DNA of 37,045 nt from Chloroflexota bacterium (GCA_028874075.1 JAPPLU010000056.1:1-37045), one strand, 5' to 3'; counted from the stretch's first letter, positions 24,222 through 33,537 are shown. The notes: generated from the sequence alone by a model not told the origin. Translations and numbers: made by a program.

Positions 24222-26201
24222 ATGAGCAACGCCTTTGCTCCGGATATGGTGCGCCATTTGAAGTCTGTGGCCGACCCGGCGCTGTCGCCGGACGGATCCA
24301 GGGTTGTCTTTACGTATGGATGGGTGGAGGAAGGCACCCTGGAGAGCCGGTCTCGGCTGCACATGCTCTCACTGGACAAGCAAGCCGGTGCACTGGCGGT
24401 GGAATTTACCCAGGGAGTGAGAGACGGCTCCCCCAAGTTTTCGCCAGACGGCCGCACCATTGCCTTTCTGAGACCTGATGACGCCGGCCTGCGCCAGATC
24501 TGGTTGATTCCGGCGGACGGCGGGGAAGCCCGGCAGCTGACCCATTCTCCAGGAAACATCATTGACGTGGCATGGGCGCCGGACTCTGGCAGGCTGGCCT
24601 ACTCCGCAGACGTAATCCCTGAAGGGGAAAGTCCGACGACCGCTGACGATTCCCTCCCCCGGGTCAGCGTGGCCCGCCGGATTAAGTACCGGTATGACGG
24701 CCTGGGCTGGCGGGGCGACGCCCGCTTTCATCTCTTCGTGGTAAATGTCAGGGACGGCAGCGCTAGCCAGTTGACCGACGGCGATTGGGATGACTATCTT
24801 CCTACGTGGTCGCCCGACGGAAGCCTCATAGCCTTCGTATCCAGCCGGAAGGACGACAGGGACATTTCCAGTAGTTCCGAAGCCTACATCGTAGCGGTGA
24901 ATAGTGGAACTGCCTCGCCGGAATGCTGGTCAGATGGACTTGATACCATCGGGTCCCTGGCGTGGTCGCCTGATGGCAAGCGCCTGGTTGCCGCCGGGTC
25001 TCCGGATGCCCACGGTCTGGGCCTTTGGCAAAGCTGGCTGTACGTGCTGGAAGCGGGAAAGGCGCACCGAAGGTTGACAGACGACACTATCCGGCCCTGC
25101 CTGGGTATTCCCGGCATCAGCCCCACGCCGGAAATGGTGTGGCTCCCCGGCGACCGCGTTCTTTTCCTGGCTGAAGCGCGGGGCGAGTCCTACTTGGTAG
25201 AGGCTTCCCCTGACGGCAAAGGGGTGCGGCGACTGGCCGGCGGCGGAATGCAGTCCCCAATGGTCTCTTTCGATAGCGCGGGACGCAGCGCGGTCCTGGT
25301 CTCCAATTCTCCATCGTCTCCTACCGACCTCCTGAGGGTAGAACTGGGAGACCAAACGGTTACCAGACTCACCGACTACAACGACGGTTACCTGGGGGCT
25401 CACCCACCGGCGAGGCAAGACAAGTTCAGCGTCGTCCGGAACGGGCTGGAGATTGAGTGCCGGCTTTATTTTCCTCCAGACTTTGACGATTCCAAGCAAT
25501 ATCCACTGGTACTGGAGATACACGGCGGTCCCAACGGCGCCTTCTACGACTCCTTCGTACCCCTGCAGCAGTTGCTGGCCACCAACGGCTACATCACCCT
25601 GGCAGTGAACCCCCGGGGTTCTTCTACCTACGGGGCCGATTTTATGACGGCAGTGCTAGACGACTGGGGCGGGGAGGACTACCTGGACCTGATGGCGGCT
25701 GTGGAAGAAGTAGCCTCCCGGCCATACGTTGATGAGACCCGGATGGGTGTCCACGGCTACAGCTACGGCGGGTTCATGTCCAGCTGGATTGTGGGGCACA
25801 ACCGCAGCTTCCGGGCGGCGGTTGTAGGGGCGCCCTGTACCGACCTGGTCAGCATGTACGGCACTTCAGATATCGGAGTGAGTTTCGGCGAGGTCCAGTG
25901 GGGAGGCACCTTTGAAGAGGCCTACCATAAACTGGTGGAGCACTCGCCAATAACCTACGTCCCCAAGGTGGAGGCGCCCGTCCTGCTGCTGCATGGTGAG
26001 GCGGACGTCCGGTGTCCAATTTCCCAGAGCGAGGCCTACTTTGTGCGGCTGAAGCGGCTGGGAAAGGAGGTGGAAATGGTCCGTTTTCCTGGCTGCTCCC
26101 ACTCCTTCCCCCGTCAGGGACACCCCAAATTACGGGAGGAGTATCTGGCGCGGACCCTGGCGTGGTTTGATAAATATGTGAGGCAGCAAGAGGCAGGTTA
26201 G
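24222..26201 (+). CDS. S9 family serine peptidase (acylaminoacyl/dipeptidyl peptidase type)
   Basis: The 659-residue protein has an N-terminal beta-propeller with repeated PD40-type strands (LSPDGSRVVF, FSPDGRTIAF, WSPDGSLIAF, WSPDGKRLVA) up to about 395. An alpha/beta hydrolase domain follows. The catalytic triad is visible: Ser514 in GYSYGGF, Asp595 in HGEADVRCP and His627 in CSHSFP, with HGGP at 434-437 as part of the oxyanion site. No signal peptide is present, so it should act in the cytoplasm on short peptides. The length matches this family. GAGGG upstream supports the ATG. Confidence 0.93.
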   Translation: MSNAFAPDMVRHLKSVADPALSPDGSRVVFTYGWVEEGTLESRSRLHMLSLDKQAGALAVEFTQGVRDGSPKFSPDGRTIAFLRPDDAGLRQIWLIPADGGEARQLTHSPGNIIDVAWAPDSGRLAYSADVIPEGESPTTADDSLPRVSVARRIKYRYDGLGWRGDARFHLFVVNVRDGSASQLTDGDWDDYLPTWSPDGSLIAFVSSRKDDRDISSSSEAYIVAVNSGTASPECWSDGLDTIGSLAWSPDGKRLVAAGSPDAHGLGLWQSWLYVLEAGKAHRRLTDDTIRPCLGIPGISPTPEMVWLPGDRVLFLAEARGESYLVEASPDGKGVRRLAGGGMQSPMVSFDSAGRSAVLVSNSPSSPTDLLRVELGDQTVTRLTDYNDGYLGAHPPARQDKFSVVRNGLEIECRLYFPPDFDDSKQYPLVLEIHGGPNGAFYDSFVPLQQLLATNGYITLAVNPRGSSTYGADFMTAVLDDWGGEDYLDLMAAVEEVASRPYVDETRMGVHGYSYGGFMSSWIVGHNRSFRAAVVGAPCTDLVSMYGTSDIGVSFGEVQWGGTFEEAYHKLVEHSPITYVPKVEAPVLLLHGEADVRCPISQSEAYFVRLKRLGKEVEMVRFPGCSHSFPRQGHPKLREEYLARTLAWFDKYVRQQEAG

Positions 26202-26281
26202 TTGCCCGGCAACAAGCTGCCAATTGCGGCGCTCTAAGTGTCCGAAGCGTTGGAATGCTCGGTGACGTAGTGGAGAATAAA

Positions 26282-27040
26282 ATGGCTTTCACAGGCTCTC
26301 AGTTGTTGCCCAGCACCCGCGCCGCGGGAATTTCCCTGATGGCGGGCGTGGTGGTAGCCTTCTTTCCGTCCCTGTTAACACCCGGTGGCTGGCTGATCAG
26401 CCCCGTGGACCAGACAAATTACGCCGAAACTCTGGAAGTGTTGTCCAAATACCCAAGCCTTGCCCACGTGACGGCCATGGCCGCGGCCATATCCATGCTT
26501 CTGTACGGCTACGGGCTGTTGGGCCTTCTGGGCCTGCGTGCCGTACCGGGCAGCAAACTCTCTTCCCTGCTGCAATATGGTGTAATCACCAGCCTTTTCG
26601 GTTGGGGGATTTTTCTCATCGCCATGGGAAAACGCCATATGACGGTGCACCTGATTCAGCGCAGCATGGAATCAGCCGAGAATCCCGAGTTACAAAGGGT
26701 GCTCTTTGATGCGGCCCTGAACGGTTATGCCGACATGGCAGGACTGATACTCGCTTTTCTGTCCATCTACCCCTTTGCTTCCATGATGGTAGGAGTGGGG
26801 CTGACACCGCGGTTCAAATCAATGAATGTCTACAAGATTGCTTCCATCGGCCTCTTCGTAGTCGGAGCCGCAGGGTTCATCAACTTCGTGGCTGCCCAGC
26901 ATTTTCCTGCCATTGCTCTTGACCTGCTTTTGGGCGTCAACAATTCACTGCTGTCGATCGGGGCGCTCTGCCTTTTCATTGTGGGCTTGGGCATGTACCG
27001 GCAGAGGCGGGAGTTGCTGCCTGACGAGCCAGCCGCTTAA
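26282..27040 (+). CDS. Small polytopic membrane protein of unknown function
   Basis: From the ATG at 26282, with GGAG seven bases upstream, it has 252 residues; ATG 26255 has no ribosome site. I count about six hydrophobic segments, starting near ISLMAGVVVAFFPSLL, then VTAMAAAISMLLYGYGLLGL, YGVITSLFGWGIFLIA, GYADMAGLILAFLSIYPFASM, IASIGLFVVGAAGFINFVA and SLLSIGALCLFIVGLGM. One loop holds GKRHMTVHLIQRSM. It resembles generic bacterial DUF-type integral proteins and I cannot name a family. It lies between the peptidase and CoA-transferase genes on the same strand. Confidence 0.75.
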   Translation: MAFTGSQLLPSTRAAGISLMAGVVVAFFPSLLTPGGWLISPVDQTNYAETLEVLSKYPSLAHVTAMAAAISMLLYGYGLLGLLGLRAVPGSKLSSLLQYGVITSLFGWGIFLIAMGKRHMTVHLIQRSMESAENPELQRVLFDAALNGYADMAGLILAFLSIYPFASMMVGVGLTPRFKSMNVYKIASIGLFVVGAAGFINFVAAQHFPAIALDLLLGVNNSLLSIGALCLFIVGLGMYRQRRELLPDEPAA

Positions 27041-27057
27041 CCGAGAGAGAGCGAAGT

Positions 27058-28314
27058 TTGGTATCGAAGGTGCCCCAACCAACTGACCTTAACCATGCTC
27101 GGGGCGCGGGCCCCCTGGCCGGGGTTCGCGTGATTGAATGGGGCAGCCTCGTGTCCGCTCCTTTTTGCGGCAAGGTATTGGGCGAACTGGGCGCCGATGT
27201 AATCAAGATTGAACGCCCGGGATTGGGAGACGAAGGGCGCACCAGCGGGCCCTTTCCCGGGAGCGTCCCCCATGCCGAACAGAGCGGACTGTTCCTGTTC
27301 GCCAACCTGAACAAGCGGGGCATAACGCTCGACGTTGAGTCCGTCGAGGGGCGGCGCATCTTGGACCAGATGCTGGACAGCGCCGACATTTTTGTCGAGA
27401 ACCAGCCCCTGTCGCTGATTGAATCCATGGGGTTAGGATACGAGTCGTTGAGAGACCCCTACCCGGGGCTGGTGGTTACGTCAATATCTCCCTACGGCCG
27501 TACGGGACCATACAAGGGCTACAAGGGCTCCGACCTTACGGCTAACGCCATGAGCGGCCTCAGCTTTGGCACGGGTCACCCCCACCGGGAGCCGTTGACC
27601 ACACCGTTGCACCAGGCCAGCTACCTTGCTGGCGTGGGCGCCGCCTTCGCCAGCATCGTCGCATTGCTGGGGCGGGACCTGACTGGCCGGGGGCAGTCAG
27701 TAGACGTGGCCGAGGCGCAAGTCATAGGTACGCTTCTCACCGGGTACCATCTGCCCACTTACATTTATCGAGGGGTGGCCGGATTTCGCTCGGGAAACCG
27801 AATGCGCCTGGGCCTATTCCCCAACTGCGTGCTGCCATGCAGGGACGGATACATATGCATCGACGCGCCGCAGATGGAGCAGTACCGCCGGTTCCTGGAC
27901 TTGCTGGGAGAACAGGACTGGATGGAGAATCCCCGATACCGGGATCGGCGGGCAATGAGTGACCAATATCCGGAGGAAGCGGAGGCCCTCATAGCCCCCT
28001 GGTTTATGGAACGCACTAAGCAGGAAATCCTGGAGGCTTGCCTGGCCAACCGGATTCCCTGCGTCCCGGTGCAGACCTTTGACGAAGCGCTGGAGGATCC
28101 TCAATTGACGCATCGGCAGTTCTTTACCGATGTGGAGCACGCTTCCGCCGGTAGGTTACGCTATCCAGGCCTTCCCTACCGGTTCTCAGGGACCGGCCCC
28201 CGCCAGGTGAGGGCGGCGCCTCGGTTGGGGCAGCACAACGAGGAAGTGCTTTGTGGCGAATTGGGAATCAGTGCGGCTGACCTGGACAGGATGTCCCGTG
28301 AGGGGACTATCTGA
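27058..28314 (+). CDS. Class III CoA-transferase (CaiB/BaiF family), first of two
   Basis: The 418-residue protein matches family III CoA-transferases: GVRVIEWGS near the start, LGELGADVIKIERP at 41-54, NLNKRGITLD at 83-92, SPYGRTGPYKGYKGSDL at 144-160, and GRGQSVDVAEA at 210-220 with catalytic Asp216. The enzyme moves CoA between two organic acids through an aspartyl-CoA intermediate; the substrate cannot be read from sequence. The start is a TTG at 27058 with a GAGAG upstream. It is followed 44 bp later by a homologue on the same strand. Confidence 0.9.
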   Translation: MVSKVPQPTDLNHARGAGPLAGVRVIEWGSLVSAPFCGKVLGELGADVIKIERPGLGDEGRTSGPFPGSVPHAEQSGLFLFANLNKRGITLDVESVEGRRILDQMLDSADIFVENQPLSLIESMGLGYESLRDPYPGLVVTSISPYGRTGPYKGYKGSDLTANAMSGLSFGTGHPHREPLTTPLHQASYLAGVGAAFASIVALLGRDLTGRGQSVDVAEAQVIGTLLTGYHLPTYIYRGVAGFRSGNRMRLGLFPNCVLPCRDGYICIDAPQMEQYRRFLDLLGEQDWMENPRYRDRRAMSDQYPEEAEALIAPWFMERTKQEILEACLANRIPCVPVQTFDEALEDPQLTHRQFFTDVEHASAGRLRYPGLPYRFSGTGPRQVRAAPRLGQHNEEVLCGELGISAADLDRMSREGTI

Positions 28315-28358
28315 AGAAGAACTCATTACCCACTATACCGGAAGGCTGAACTGACAGA

Positions 28359-29633
28359 ATGACTGCAAGGGATTGGCAGAGAGGACCAGAGCAGGAAGGT
28401 CTGCCCCTTTCCCGCTACCGGGTGGTGGACTTTGGTACGGCGTGGGCAGGACCCATGGCGGCTCAGCTTCTGGCAGACCTGGGAGCAGAGGTCATCAAGG
28501 TGGAGAGCCGGGAGAGGATGGATGGGCTGCGCCTGGGCCGGCCCATTGTGGGTGATGACATAGCCGGTGGCGACCGGGGCCTCTGGCCCGAACTGCAGCC
28601 TGTCTTTCACGGGATAAACCGCAATAAACTCAGCGTAACCCTGAATCTCAAGACCGATGATGGCCTGTCGCTGGCGCGGGAGTTGCTGGCGCGCAGCGAT
28701 GTGGCGATCAACAATTACTCGCCGGGAGTATTGGGGCGCCTTGGACTGACTTACCAGGAGATGCGGCAACTACGGCCCGACATAGTCCTGGTGTCCATGC
28801 CGGCCCTGGGGGAAGCCGGTCCGCTTAGAGACGTGCTGGCCTACGCCCCCATAATCCAGGCCCTGTCGGGACTTATGAGCGTGGTGGGCTACTCCGAAGA
28901 AGAACCGCTGGTAGGAGAACTGCAGGCGCCATGGAGCGACGTGGTGGCCGCAATTCACGCGGCCCTGGCTGCCGTCGCCGCCCTGCGCCACCGAAACTTG
29001 ACGGGACGGGGCCAGTTCATAGAGGTAGCCCAGTTGGAAGCCACCACATCCATGCTGGGGGAGGCATTCCTGGAGTATCAGATGACGGGCTCCGCTCCGC
29101 TACCCAGGGGCAACTTTGACCCGGCCTGCGCCCCGCATAACAATTATCCGTGCGCAGAACCGGACCGCTGGGTGGCAATAGCCGTGGGCAGCGAAGAAGA
29201 GTGGGAGGCCTTCTGTCAGGCCCTTGAGGGCCCGGCCTGGGCTCGAGAAGGCAGATTTGACACCCTCGCCCACCGCCTGGAGAACGTGGCGGAACTGGAC
29301 TCCCTGGTTTCCGACTGGACCAGGCAGCGCACGGCCCAGGATATTACGGCCCTGTTGCAAGCTCACGGCGTGGCGGCAATGCCGGTAATGAACATTGAGG
29401 ACCAGTTCCTCGACCCCCACTTGCAGGAACGCCGGGCCTACCTGGAGGTGGAACATCCCCACGTTGGCATAGAGTGGCTTTACGGAATGCCCTGGCTGCT
29501 GGGTTCAACTCCCGGCGGCATCAGCAGACCCGCACCACTATTGGGACAGCATAACGACTATATCCTGGGAGACCTGCTGGGGTTGCCTGCCGGGGAGATT
29601 GAGAGGTTGCAGGCTGAACAGGTCATATACTAG
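28359..29633 (+). CDS. Class III CoA-transferase-like protein, second of two
   Basis: The 424-residue homologue of the preceding gene shows RVVDFGTAWAGPMAAQLLADLGAEVIKVES from 21 to 50, NRNKLSVTLNLKT at 87-99 and GRGQFIEVAQLEA at 216-228. Glu222 stands where the first protein has its catalytic Asp. A glutamate is found in some family members, so it may still work, but the pair could also be one active and one non-catalytic subunit, as in heteromeric CoA-transferases of aromatic degradation. The adjacency supports either a dimer or two steps of one pathway. Confidence 0.88.
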   Translation: MTARDWQRGPEQEGLPLSRYRVVDFGTAWAGPMAAQLLADLGAEVIKVESRERMDGLRLGRPIVGDDIAGGDRGLWPELQPVFHGINRNKLSVTLNLKTDDGLSLARELLARSDVAINNYSPGVLGRLGLTYQEMRQLRPDIVLVSMPALGEAGPLRDVLAYAPIIQALSGLMSVVGYSEEEPLVGELQAPWSDVVAAIHAALAAVAALRHRNLTGRGQFIEVAQLEATTSMLGEAFLEYQMTGSAPLPRGNFDPACAPHNNYPCAEPDRWVAIAVGSEEEWEAFCQALEGPAWAREGRFDTLAHRLENVAELDSLVSDWTRQRTAQDITALLQAHGVAAMPVMNIEDQFLDPHLQERRAYLEVEHPHVGIEWLYGMPWLLGSTPGGISRPAPLLGQHNDYILGDLLGLPAGEIERLQAEQVIY

Positions 29634-29700
29634 GGCCGCCGAAACCCCAATCGAAGTCCCGACGGCTGAACCGAACTTGACCCGCGAACCGTTCTGGGCG

Positions 29701-30396
29701 CTAGTCCCGGAGCGGAGGCAGCACGCCGGTCAGCCAGGGGATAAGGTCGCGCAATACCTCAAAGGGTATCTCGTGGCCCATATTGTATTCCCGATATTGG
29801 GGCTGGTACCCCTCTTCTTCCAGAAAGGCACGGGTGGCCCGGGCAGTTTCCACGTCGATTTGCATATCCCTTGTGCCGTGGGCCACAAACACGGGTTGGT
29901 CCCGGTTTTCCGGCAGCCGAGGCCGCAGTATTTCCGGGTCGAAAACGGCAGCGCTGAGTGCAACCAACCCGGAGAATACTTCGGGACTCTTCAGCCCACA
30001 GCGGTAGGTCATCGCCCCGCCCTGCGAAAAGCCCAGCAGGGCTACCTTTCCCCTGGTAACATTGAGCTTCTCAAAAGCCTCCTCGAAGAAGTCCTCGAGC
30101 AAGGCCTCCGAGTTCTCGCGCGCTGCCTGGACTTCCTCGGGGCTGGCTACATTCTGGCGGGGCATCCAGCCGTAACCCGTGTAGCCGCCGCCGAAGTCGA
30201 AGGCCAGGGGAGCGTTGGGGCAGGCGTACACATAGCCCTTGTCTTCAATGGCGGGCGCCAGGCCGGCCAGGTCTCCCATGTGAGCCCCGAAACCGTGCAG
30301 CATTATCACCAGGGGATAGCTGACAGCGGGGTCGTAGTCGTCGGGGAGCACAGCCAGGAAAGGGAGGCTCCGACCGTCGTGTCTTTCAGTTTTCAT
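29701..30396 (-). CDS. Alpha/beta hydrolase, carboxylesterase/phospholipase type
   Basis: The 231-residue protein is the size of the bacterial esterase/lysophospholipase family. It has LVIMLHGFGAH at 29-39, GFSQGG at 122-127 with Ser124, an acid in HGTRDMQI and a histidine in MGHEIPFEV. No signal peptide is seen. AAGGAG eight bases before the ATG supports the start. It is convergent with the CoA-transferase pair and lies downstream of the kinase-fold gene on the same strand. Confidence 0.9.
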   Translation of the reverse strand: MKTERHDGRSLPFLAVLPDDYDPAVSYPLVIMLHGFGAHMGDLAGLAPAIEDKGYVYACPNAPLAFDFGGGYTGYGWMPRQNVASPEEVQAARENSEALLEDFFEEAFEKLNVTRGKVALLGFSQGGAMTYRCGLKSPEVFSGLVALSAAVFDPEILRPRLPENRDQPVFVAHGTRDMQIDVETARATRAFLEEEGYQPQYREYNMGHEIPFEVLRDLIPWLTGVLPPLRD

Positions 30397-30463
30397 GCGA
30401 TTAGCTCCTTTTGGGGATAGCGAACTGCGTCATCCTAACACCGGGATGCGAGATTACCAACCC

Positions 30464-31447
30464 TTATCCACCGTATGCCTCGTCAAACCCCTCCTGGAAG
30501 GGGACAATTATGTCGGCCCCCATTCTGGCGGCAGCCTGCTGCAACCCCTCCTGGGTAATGCGCAGGTCGCGTGCCAGAATCTCATCCCTGGACGCAGACG
30601 ACAACCGTTGCCGGTACTGGGCCAGGAAACGGCCCAGTTCGCTGCCTCCAATGCCAAGGCGGGACGCCAGGCGGTACTCGGGTGTTGTCCGAACCAAATT
30701 GAAGACCTCTTCCGGTTCCAGATCGGGAAACCGGTCCAACAGAATGGAGACGCCAAAGTCTATGAGCCTGCAGTCGAGGGACTGACCTGGCTGGTCTGCA
30801 GTTGGTAGCTGGACCAGCAGGTGGGAACGGCCATACGGGTCAGAGATGGTGGCATCGTTATAGCAGATGCCTGCGTAGTGGAGGGTGGAAAGCATGGAAC
30901 CCAGACTGCGCCCGACCTGGTACATCGGAGCACCCCTCAGCTCGCTGGGCGACCATTCCGTAAAGAACCGGCCCTCCACCAGGTCTTCCACGAGGAAGCC
31001 TTCCAGCGACTTGAACTGTTGGGGACCTATTCCGGCTTCTCCTGCCCGCCTGGCTATTTCATTCTCTCGCCGACTTTGCAGGGGCTTGACCACGATGCCT
31101 TCCCCGTTTGGAAACCGGAACAACGCCACCCGGCCGCGGGTCCGGCCGTCGAACCAGACCTGGGGGCGTTCACCCTGTTGATAAATCCGGGAATAAATGG
31201 TGGGAAAGAAGCCATAGCAAGAGTAATCAGCCACAAGCGGATCGGCCCCAAGTTTGCGAAACAAAGGAGAATTCAGGTTGTTCTTTTCTTTGGAGGACGC
31301 CAGCGTCCAAAAGGGAGCCAGGTGCGGCGGACATTGGCCTGTCTCCACCGCGCGGCCGGTCTCGCGAATTACTTCTTTCGGTAGAAAAGGGAGGTCTTCG
31401 ATAACCGACCGCAGACGGGTCAACTCTTCGGTGTTGTAATCAGGCAT
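30464..31447 (-). CDS. Kinase-fold protein (RIO/Bud32-like), unknown role
   Basis: I start at the ATG 31447, which has AGGA five bases upstream; the longer frame overlaps the next gene and looks non-coding. The 327 residues show a kinase-like core: VVKPLQ with Lys121, an acidic helix RRENEIARRAG, a hinge LVEDLVEGR, then GSMLSTLHYAGICYNDATISDP with Asp198 in place of the usual HRD aspartate, and LIDFG with Asp230. No glycine loop is obvious. Such small atypical kinases include RIO, Bud32 and antibiotic or sugar kinases. I cannot assign the substrate. It sits between a DUF952 gene and an esterase. Confidence 0.6.
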   Translation of the reverse strand: MPDYNTEELTRLRSVIEDLPFLPKEVIRETGRAVETGQCPPHLAPFWTLASSKEKNNLNSPLFRKLGADPLVADYSCYGFFPTIYSRIYQQGERPQVWFDGRTRGRVALFRFPNGEGIVVKPLQSRRENEIARRAGEAGIGPQQFKSLEGFLVEDLVEGRFFTEWSPSELRGAPMYQVGRSLGSMLSTLHYAGICYNDATISDPYGRSHLLVQLPTADQPGQSLDCRLIDFGVSILLDRFPDLEPEEVFNLVRTTPEYRLASRLGIGGSELGRFLAQYRQRLSSASRDEILARDLRITQEGLQQAAARMGADIIVPFQEGFDEAYGG

Positions 31448-31541
31448 ACTTGTCCTGGTCCATTCCCTCGAGGAGCTTGCATTCGCGAAACGGGTGGAAT
31501 AAATGTCGCTAAAATGGCGATGATGATGGCATCCACGATCT

Positions 31542-31880
31542 CTATTGATCGGAGAGGGAGTAACCGCCAGCACCGCCCTGATTGACCCGCCAAACCTTGA
31601 TAACGGCGCCCAGGTCCAGCGGTCCGTAGATATGAGGGTAGATTTCCCCCGACCGGCTGGCTTCAGATACCAAGGGAGAGGTCAGCTTCTCGGTATCTAC
31701 TTCCAGGGCAAGCAGATCTGTGCGGTCCGGGTAGAGACGGGCCACCACACGCATGGCCTGATCCTCAGTCCCCGAACAGTGGATAAACCCTTCGTCAGCG
31801 AGACTGGCCGGACGCCAATGTTGGCCGCCGTTTGCCGATTCCCAGTCCTGTTCAGTAACCAGGTGGAATATCGTGGCCAT
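31542..31880 (-). CDS. DUF952 family protein
   Basis: The 112-residue protein fits DUF952: an IFHLVTEQDW start, GFIHCSGTEDQ at about 31-41, LLALEVDTEKL, and an ending IYPHIYGPLDLGAVIKVWRV. The family is cytoplasmic and its function is unknown. GGAGAGGGA precedes the ATG. It lies just past the terminator of the cytochrome oxidase operon, so it has its own transcript, probably with the kinase-fold gene downstream. Confidence 0.88.
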   Translation of the reverse strand: MATIFHLVTEQDWESANGGQHWRPASLADEGFIHCSGTEDQAMRVVARLYPDRTDLLALEVDTEKLTSPLVSEASRSGEIYPHIYGPLDLGAVIKVWRVNQGGAGGYSLSDQ

Positions 31881-31961
31881 GTTCCCTCTCCTAGCCTAGA
31901 CTCAGAATCAGCTGAGTTTCTATGGAATTATGGGGAAGACTAGCACACGTGGAACACAAAG

Positions 31962-31993
31962 AAAAACCGCCCGAGAGTTCGGGCGGTGTTTTT
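31962..31993. terminator. Bidirectional intrinsic terminator after the cta operon
   Basis: ACCGCCCGA (31966-31974) pairs with TTCGGGCGGT-side bases (31979-31987) for 9 bp with a 4-base loop. It is flanked by AAAAA on the left and TTTTT on the right, so it works on either strand. It ends the minus-strand oxidase operon, 47 bp after ctaF. Confidence 0.9.
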
Positions 31994-32033
31994 GTTGGTC
32001 CATACTATAAAGGTCAGTATCTCTCTTTCGACC

Positions 32034-32843
32034 CTACTTCTGCTCCAGCAGGAAGGCAACCAGCGCGTCCACATCGCCGTCGGTCAGGCCGGCGGTTAAG
32101 GCGGGCAACATCAGGCCGGGCACCGCTCTTTCGACGCCCTCAGCCACAAAGCCTTCCGGGTCCGTGATGGACTGCCTCAAGTAATCCTCTGCGGATACGC
32201 CTGGCTGGCGAGTGGCCGCTTCGGTGCCGATGTGGGTGAGATCGGGGCCCAGCAGGCCGGTGGCCCCGGGCACTCCGTCGATGGTATGGCAGGTGAAGCA
32301 GGCTGTGGCTGCTCCCTCACCCTGCCCAGTCAGGAAAATCTGCTGGCCGGTTGCCACCAATCCGCCGGCAGGGGCGGCGGGGGCTTCCGCGGGAGTGGGT
32401 TCAGAACCGGTTTCGGGCGGATCGGTAACAGGTTCCACCGGCGGTGGGGCGGTAACCCTGTCTTCAAGGCAGCCCCCCAATTCGTGGTCAAGGGTGCAGG
32501 GCTTGGCATGGTCATCCGCAAAGGAACGCGCGGAAGGCGTCCAAGCGGTGAACAATCCCACCAGGGCAAGAACGACAGCAAATCCCAAGGCCAGGCCACC
32601 CAGAAAGACCCAGGTCAGCAGCCGGTTGTCAAACTTCAGGTGCATGTAGAAGAAGATAACGGCGGCAAACTTGATGGCCGACAGTATGGCCAGGGGTGCG
32701 ATGGTCCAGCCCGCGCCGCGAAACTCCATGGGCAGGATAATCACGAATTCTACTATTGTTACGACAAACAGGAAGATGGCAATGCCAACGTACTGTTTGA
32801 GCGTAGGGTGGCGGGATTCGTGAACCCCGGGGTCGCTGCTCAT
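32034..32843 (-). CDS. ctaF: Cytochrome c oxidase subunit IV fused to a cytochrome c domain
   Basis: Residues 1-105 are a subunit IV-like unit (prokaryotic COX4) with three membrane helices around 20-38, 48-66 and 77-100, the middle one ending FFYMHLKFDNR. A Pro/Glu-rich linker (130-160) follows. Residues 163-269 form a class I cytochrome c with CFTCH at 182-186 and a likely axial Met245 in PGLMLP. The heme domain would sit outside the membrane and pass electrons toward CtaC or CtaD. Subunit IV is normally about 100 residues without heme, so this fusion is unusual. AAGGAG supports the ATG at 32843. It is the last gene of ctaCDEF. Confidence 0.85.
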   Translation of the reverse strand: MSSDPGVHESRHPTLKQYVGIAIFLFVVTIVEFVIILPMEFRGAGWTIAPLAILSAIKFAAVIFFYMHLKFDNRLLTWVFLGGLALGFAVVLALVGLFTAWTPSARSFADDHAKPCTLDHELGGCLEDRVTAPPPVEPVTDPPETGSEPTPAEAPAAPAGGLVATGQQIFLTGQGEGAATACFTCHTIDGVPGATGLLGPDLTHIGTEAATRQPGVSAEDYLRQSITDPEGFVAEGVERAVPGLMLPALTAGLTDGDVDALVAFLLEQK

Positions 32844-32856
32844 GCGCCGTATCTCC

Positions 32857-33537
32857 TTAGATCAGTCCCAGAAAGCCGGTGATTGAATGGGGAACCAGGG
32901 ACGGGTCGCCGGCCGGACCGGTGTCGAACCCGCCAATCAGGTACAGCAGTGTGAAGATCACGATCCAGACTATATCGACGAAGTGCCAGTACAGACCGGC
33001 CAATTCCACATCCAGCGCAGTCTTCGGGCCCAGCCTGCCCCTCTTGGCAACCCAGGCCAAGCCCAGGAGCCACACAATACCCAGGGTTACGTGGGCGCCG
33101 TGGAAGCCGGTCAGGGTGAAGAAAGTAGTACCAAACAAGTTGGTGTCGATACGCAGGCCTTCGGTCTTGAACAGGTTGAACTCATACACCTGGAAACCGA
33201 TGAATATCGCGCCAAGGACGGCAGTCGTCAGCAGCCAGAAAATAATTGCGCCCTGCCGGTCCTCATTGGTGGCTGCAAGAGCCCGCACCATGGCGAAGCT
33301 GCTGCACAGCAGGACGAAGGTGCTGATAGTGGTGATGGGAACATCAATGATGTCCACCGGGTAGGGACCCACAAGGCTCTGGCCCCGGTACACCATATAG
33401 GTAGCGATCAGAGAGCCAAAGAAAAGGCAGTCCGACGACAGGAATACCCACATCAACAACTTGCGGTTGTTGATACCCGTCGTTGTCGGGTGCTCCTCCT
33501 CGGGAGCGTGGTGGCTTATTTCCGTGTGGTGGGCCAA
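32857..33537 (-). CDS. ctaE: Cytochrome c oxidase subunit III
   Basis: The 226-residue membrane protein has the subunit III pattern: about five or six helices, the segment LLMWVFLSSDCLFFGSLIATYMVY at 28-51, FTLTGFHGAHVTLGIVWLL near 135-153, and LYWHFVDIVWIVIFTLLYLIGG near the end. The start is a TTG at 33537, two bases after the ctaD stop, with GGAGGGG inside the end of ctaD, so translation is coupled. It stabilises the catalytic core and its oxygen path. Confidence 0.92.
   Translation of the reverse strand: MAHHTEISHHAPEEEHPTTTGINNRKLLMWVFLSSDCLFFGSLIATYMVYRGQSLVGPYPVDIIDVPITTISTFVLLCSSFAMVRALAATNEDRQGAIIFWLLTTAVLGAIFIGFQVYEFNLFKTEGLRIDTNLFGTTFFTLTGFHGAHVTLGIVWLLGLAWVAKRGRLGPKTALDVELAGLYWHFVDIVWIVIFTLLYLIGGFDTGPAGDPSLVPHSITGFLGLI

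Noticed and set aside
29599..30420. 273-residue plus-strand frame
   Set aside because: Shadow of the esterase gene with its GFSQGG motif on the minus strand.
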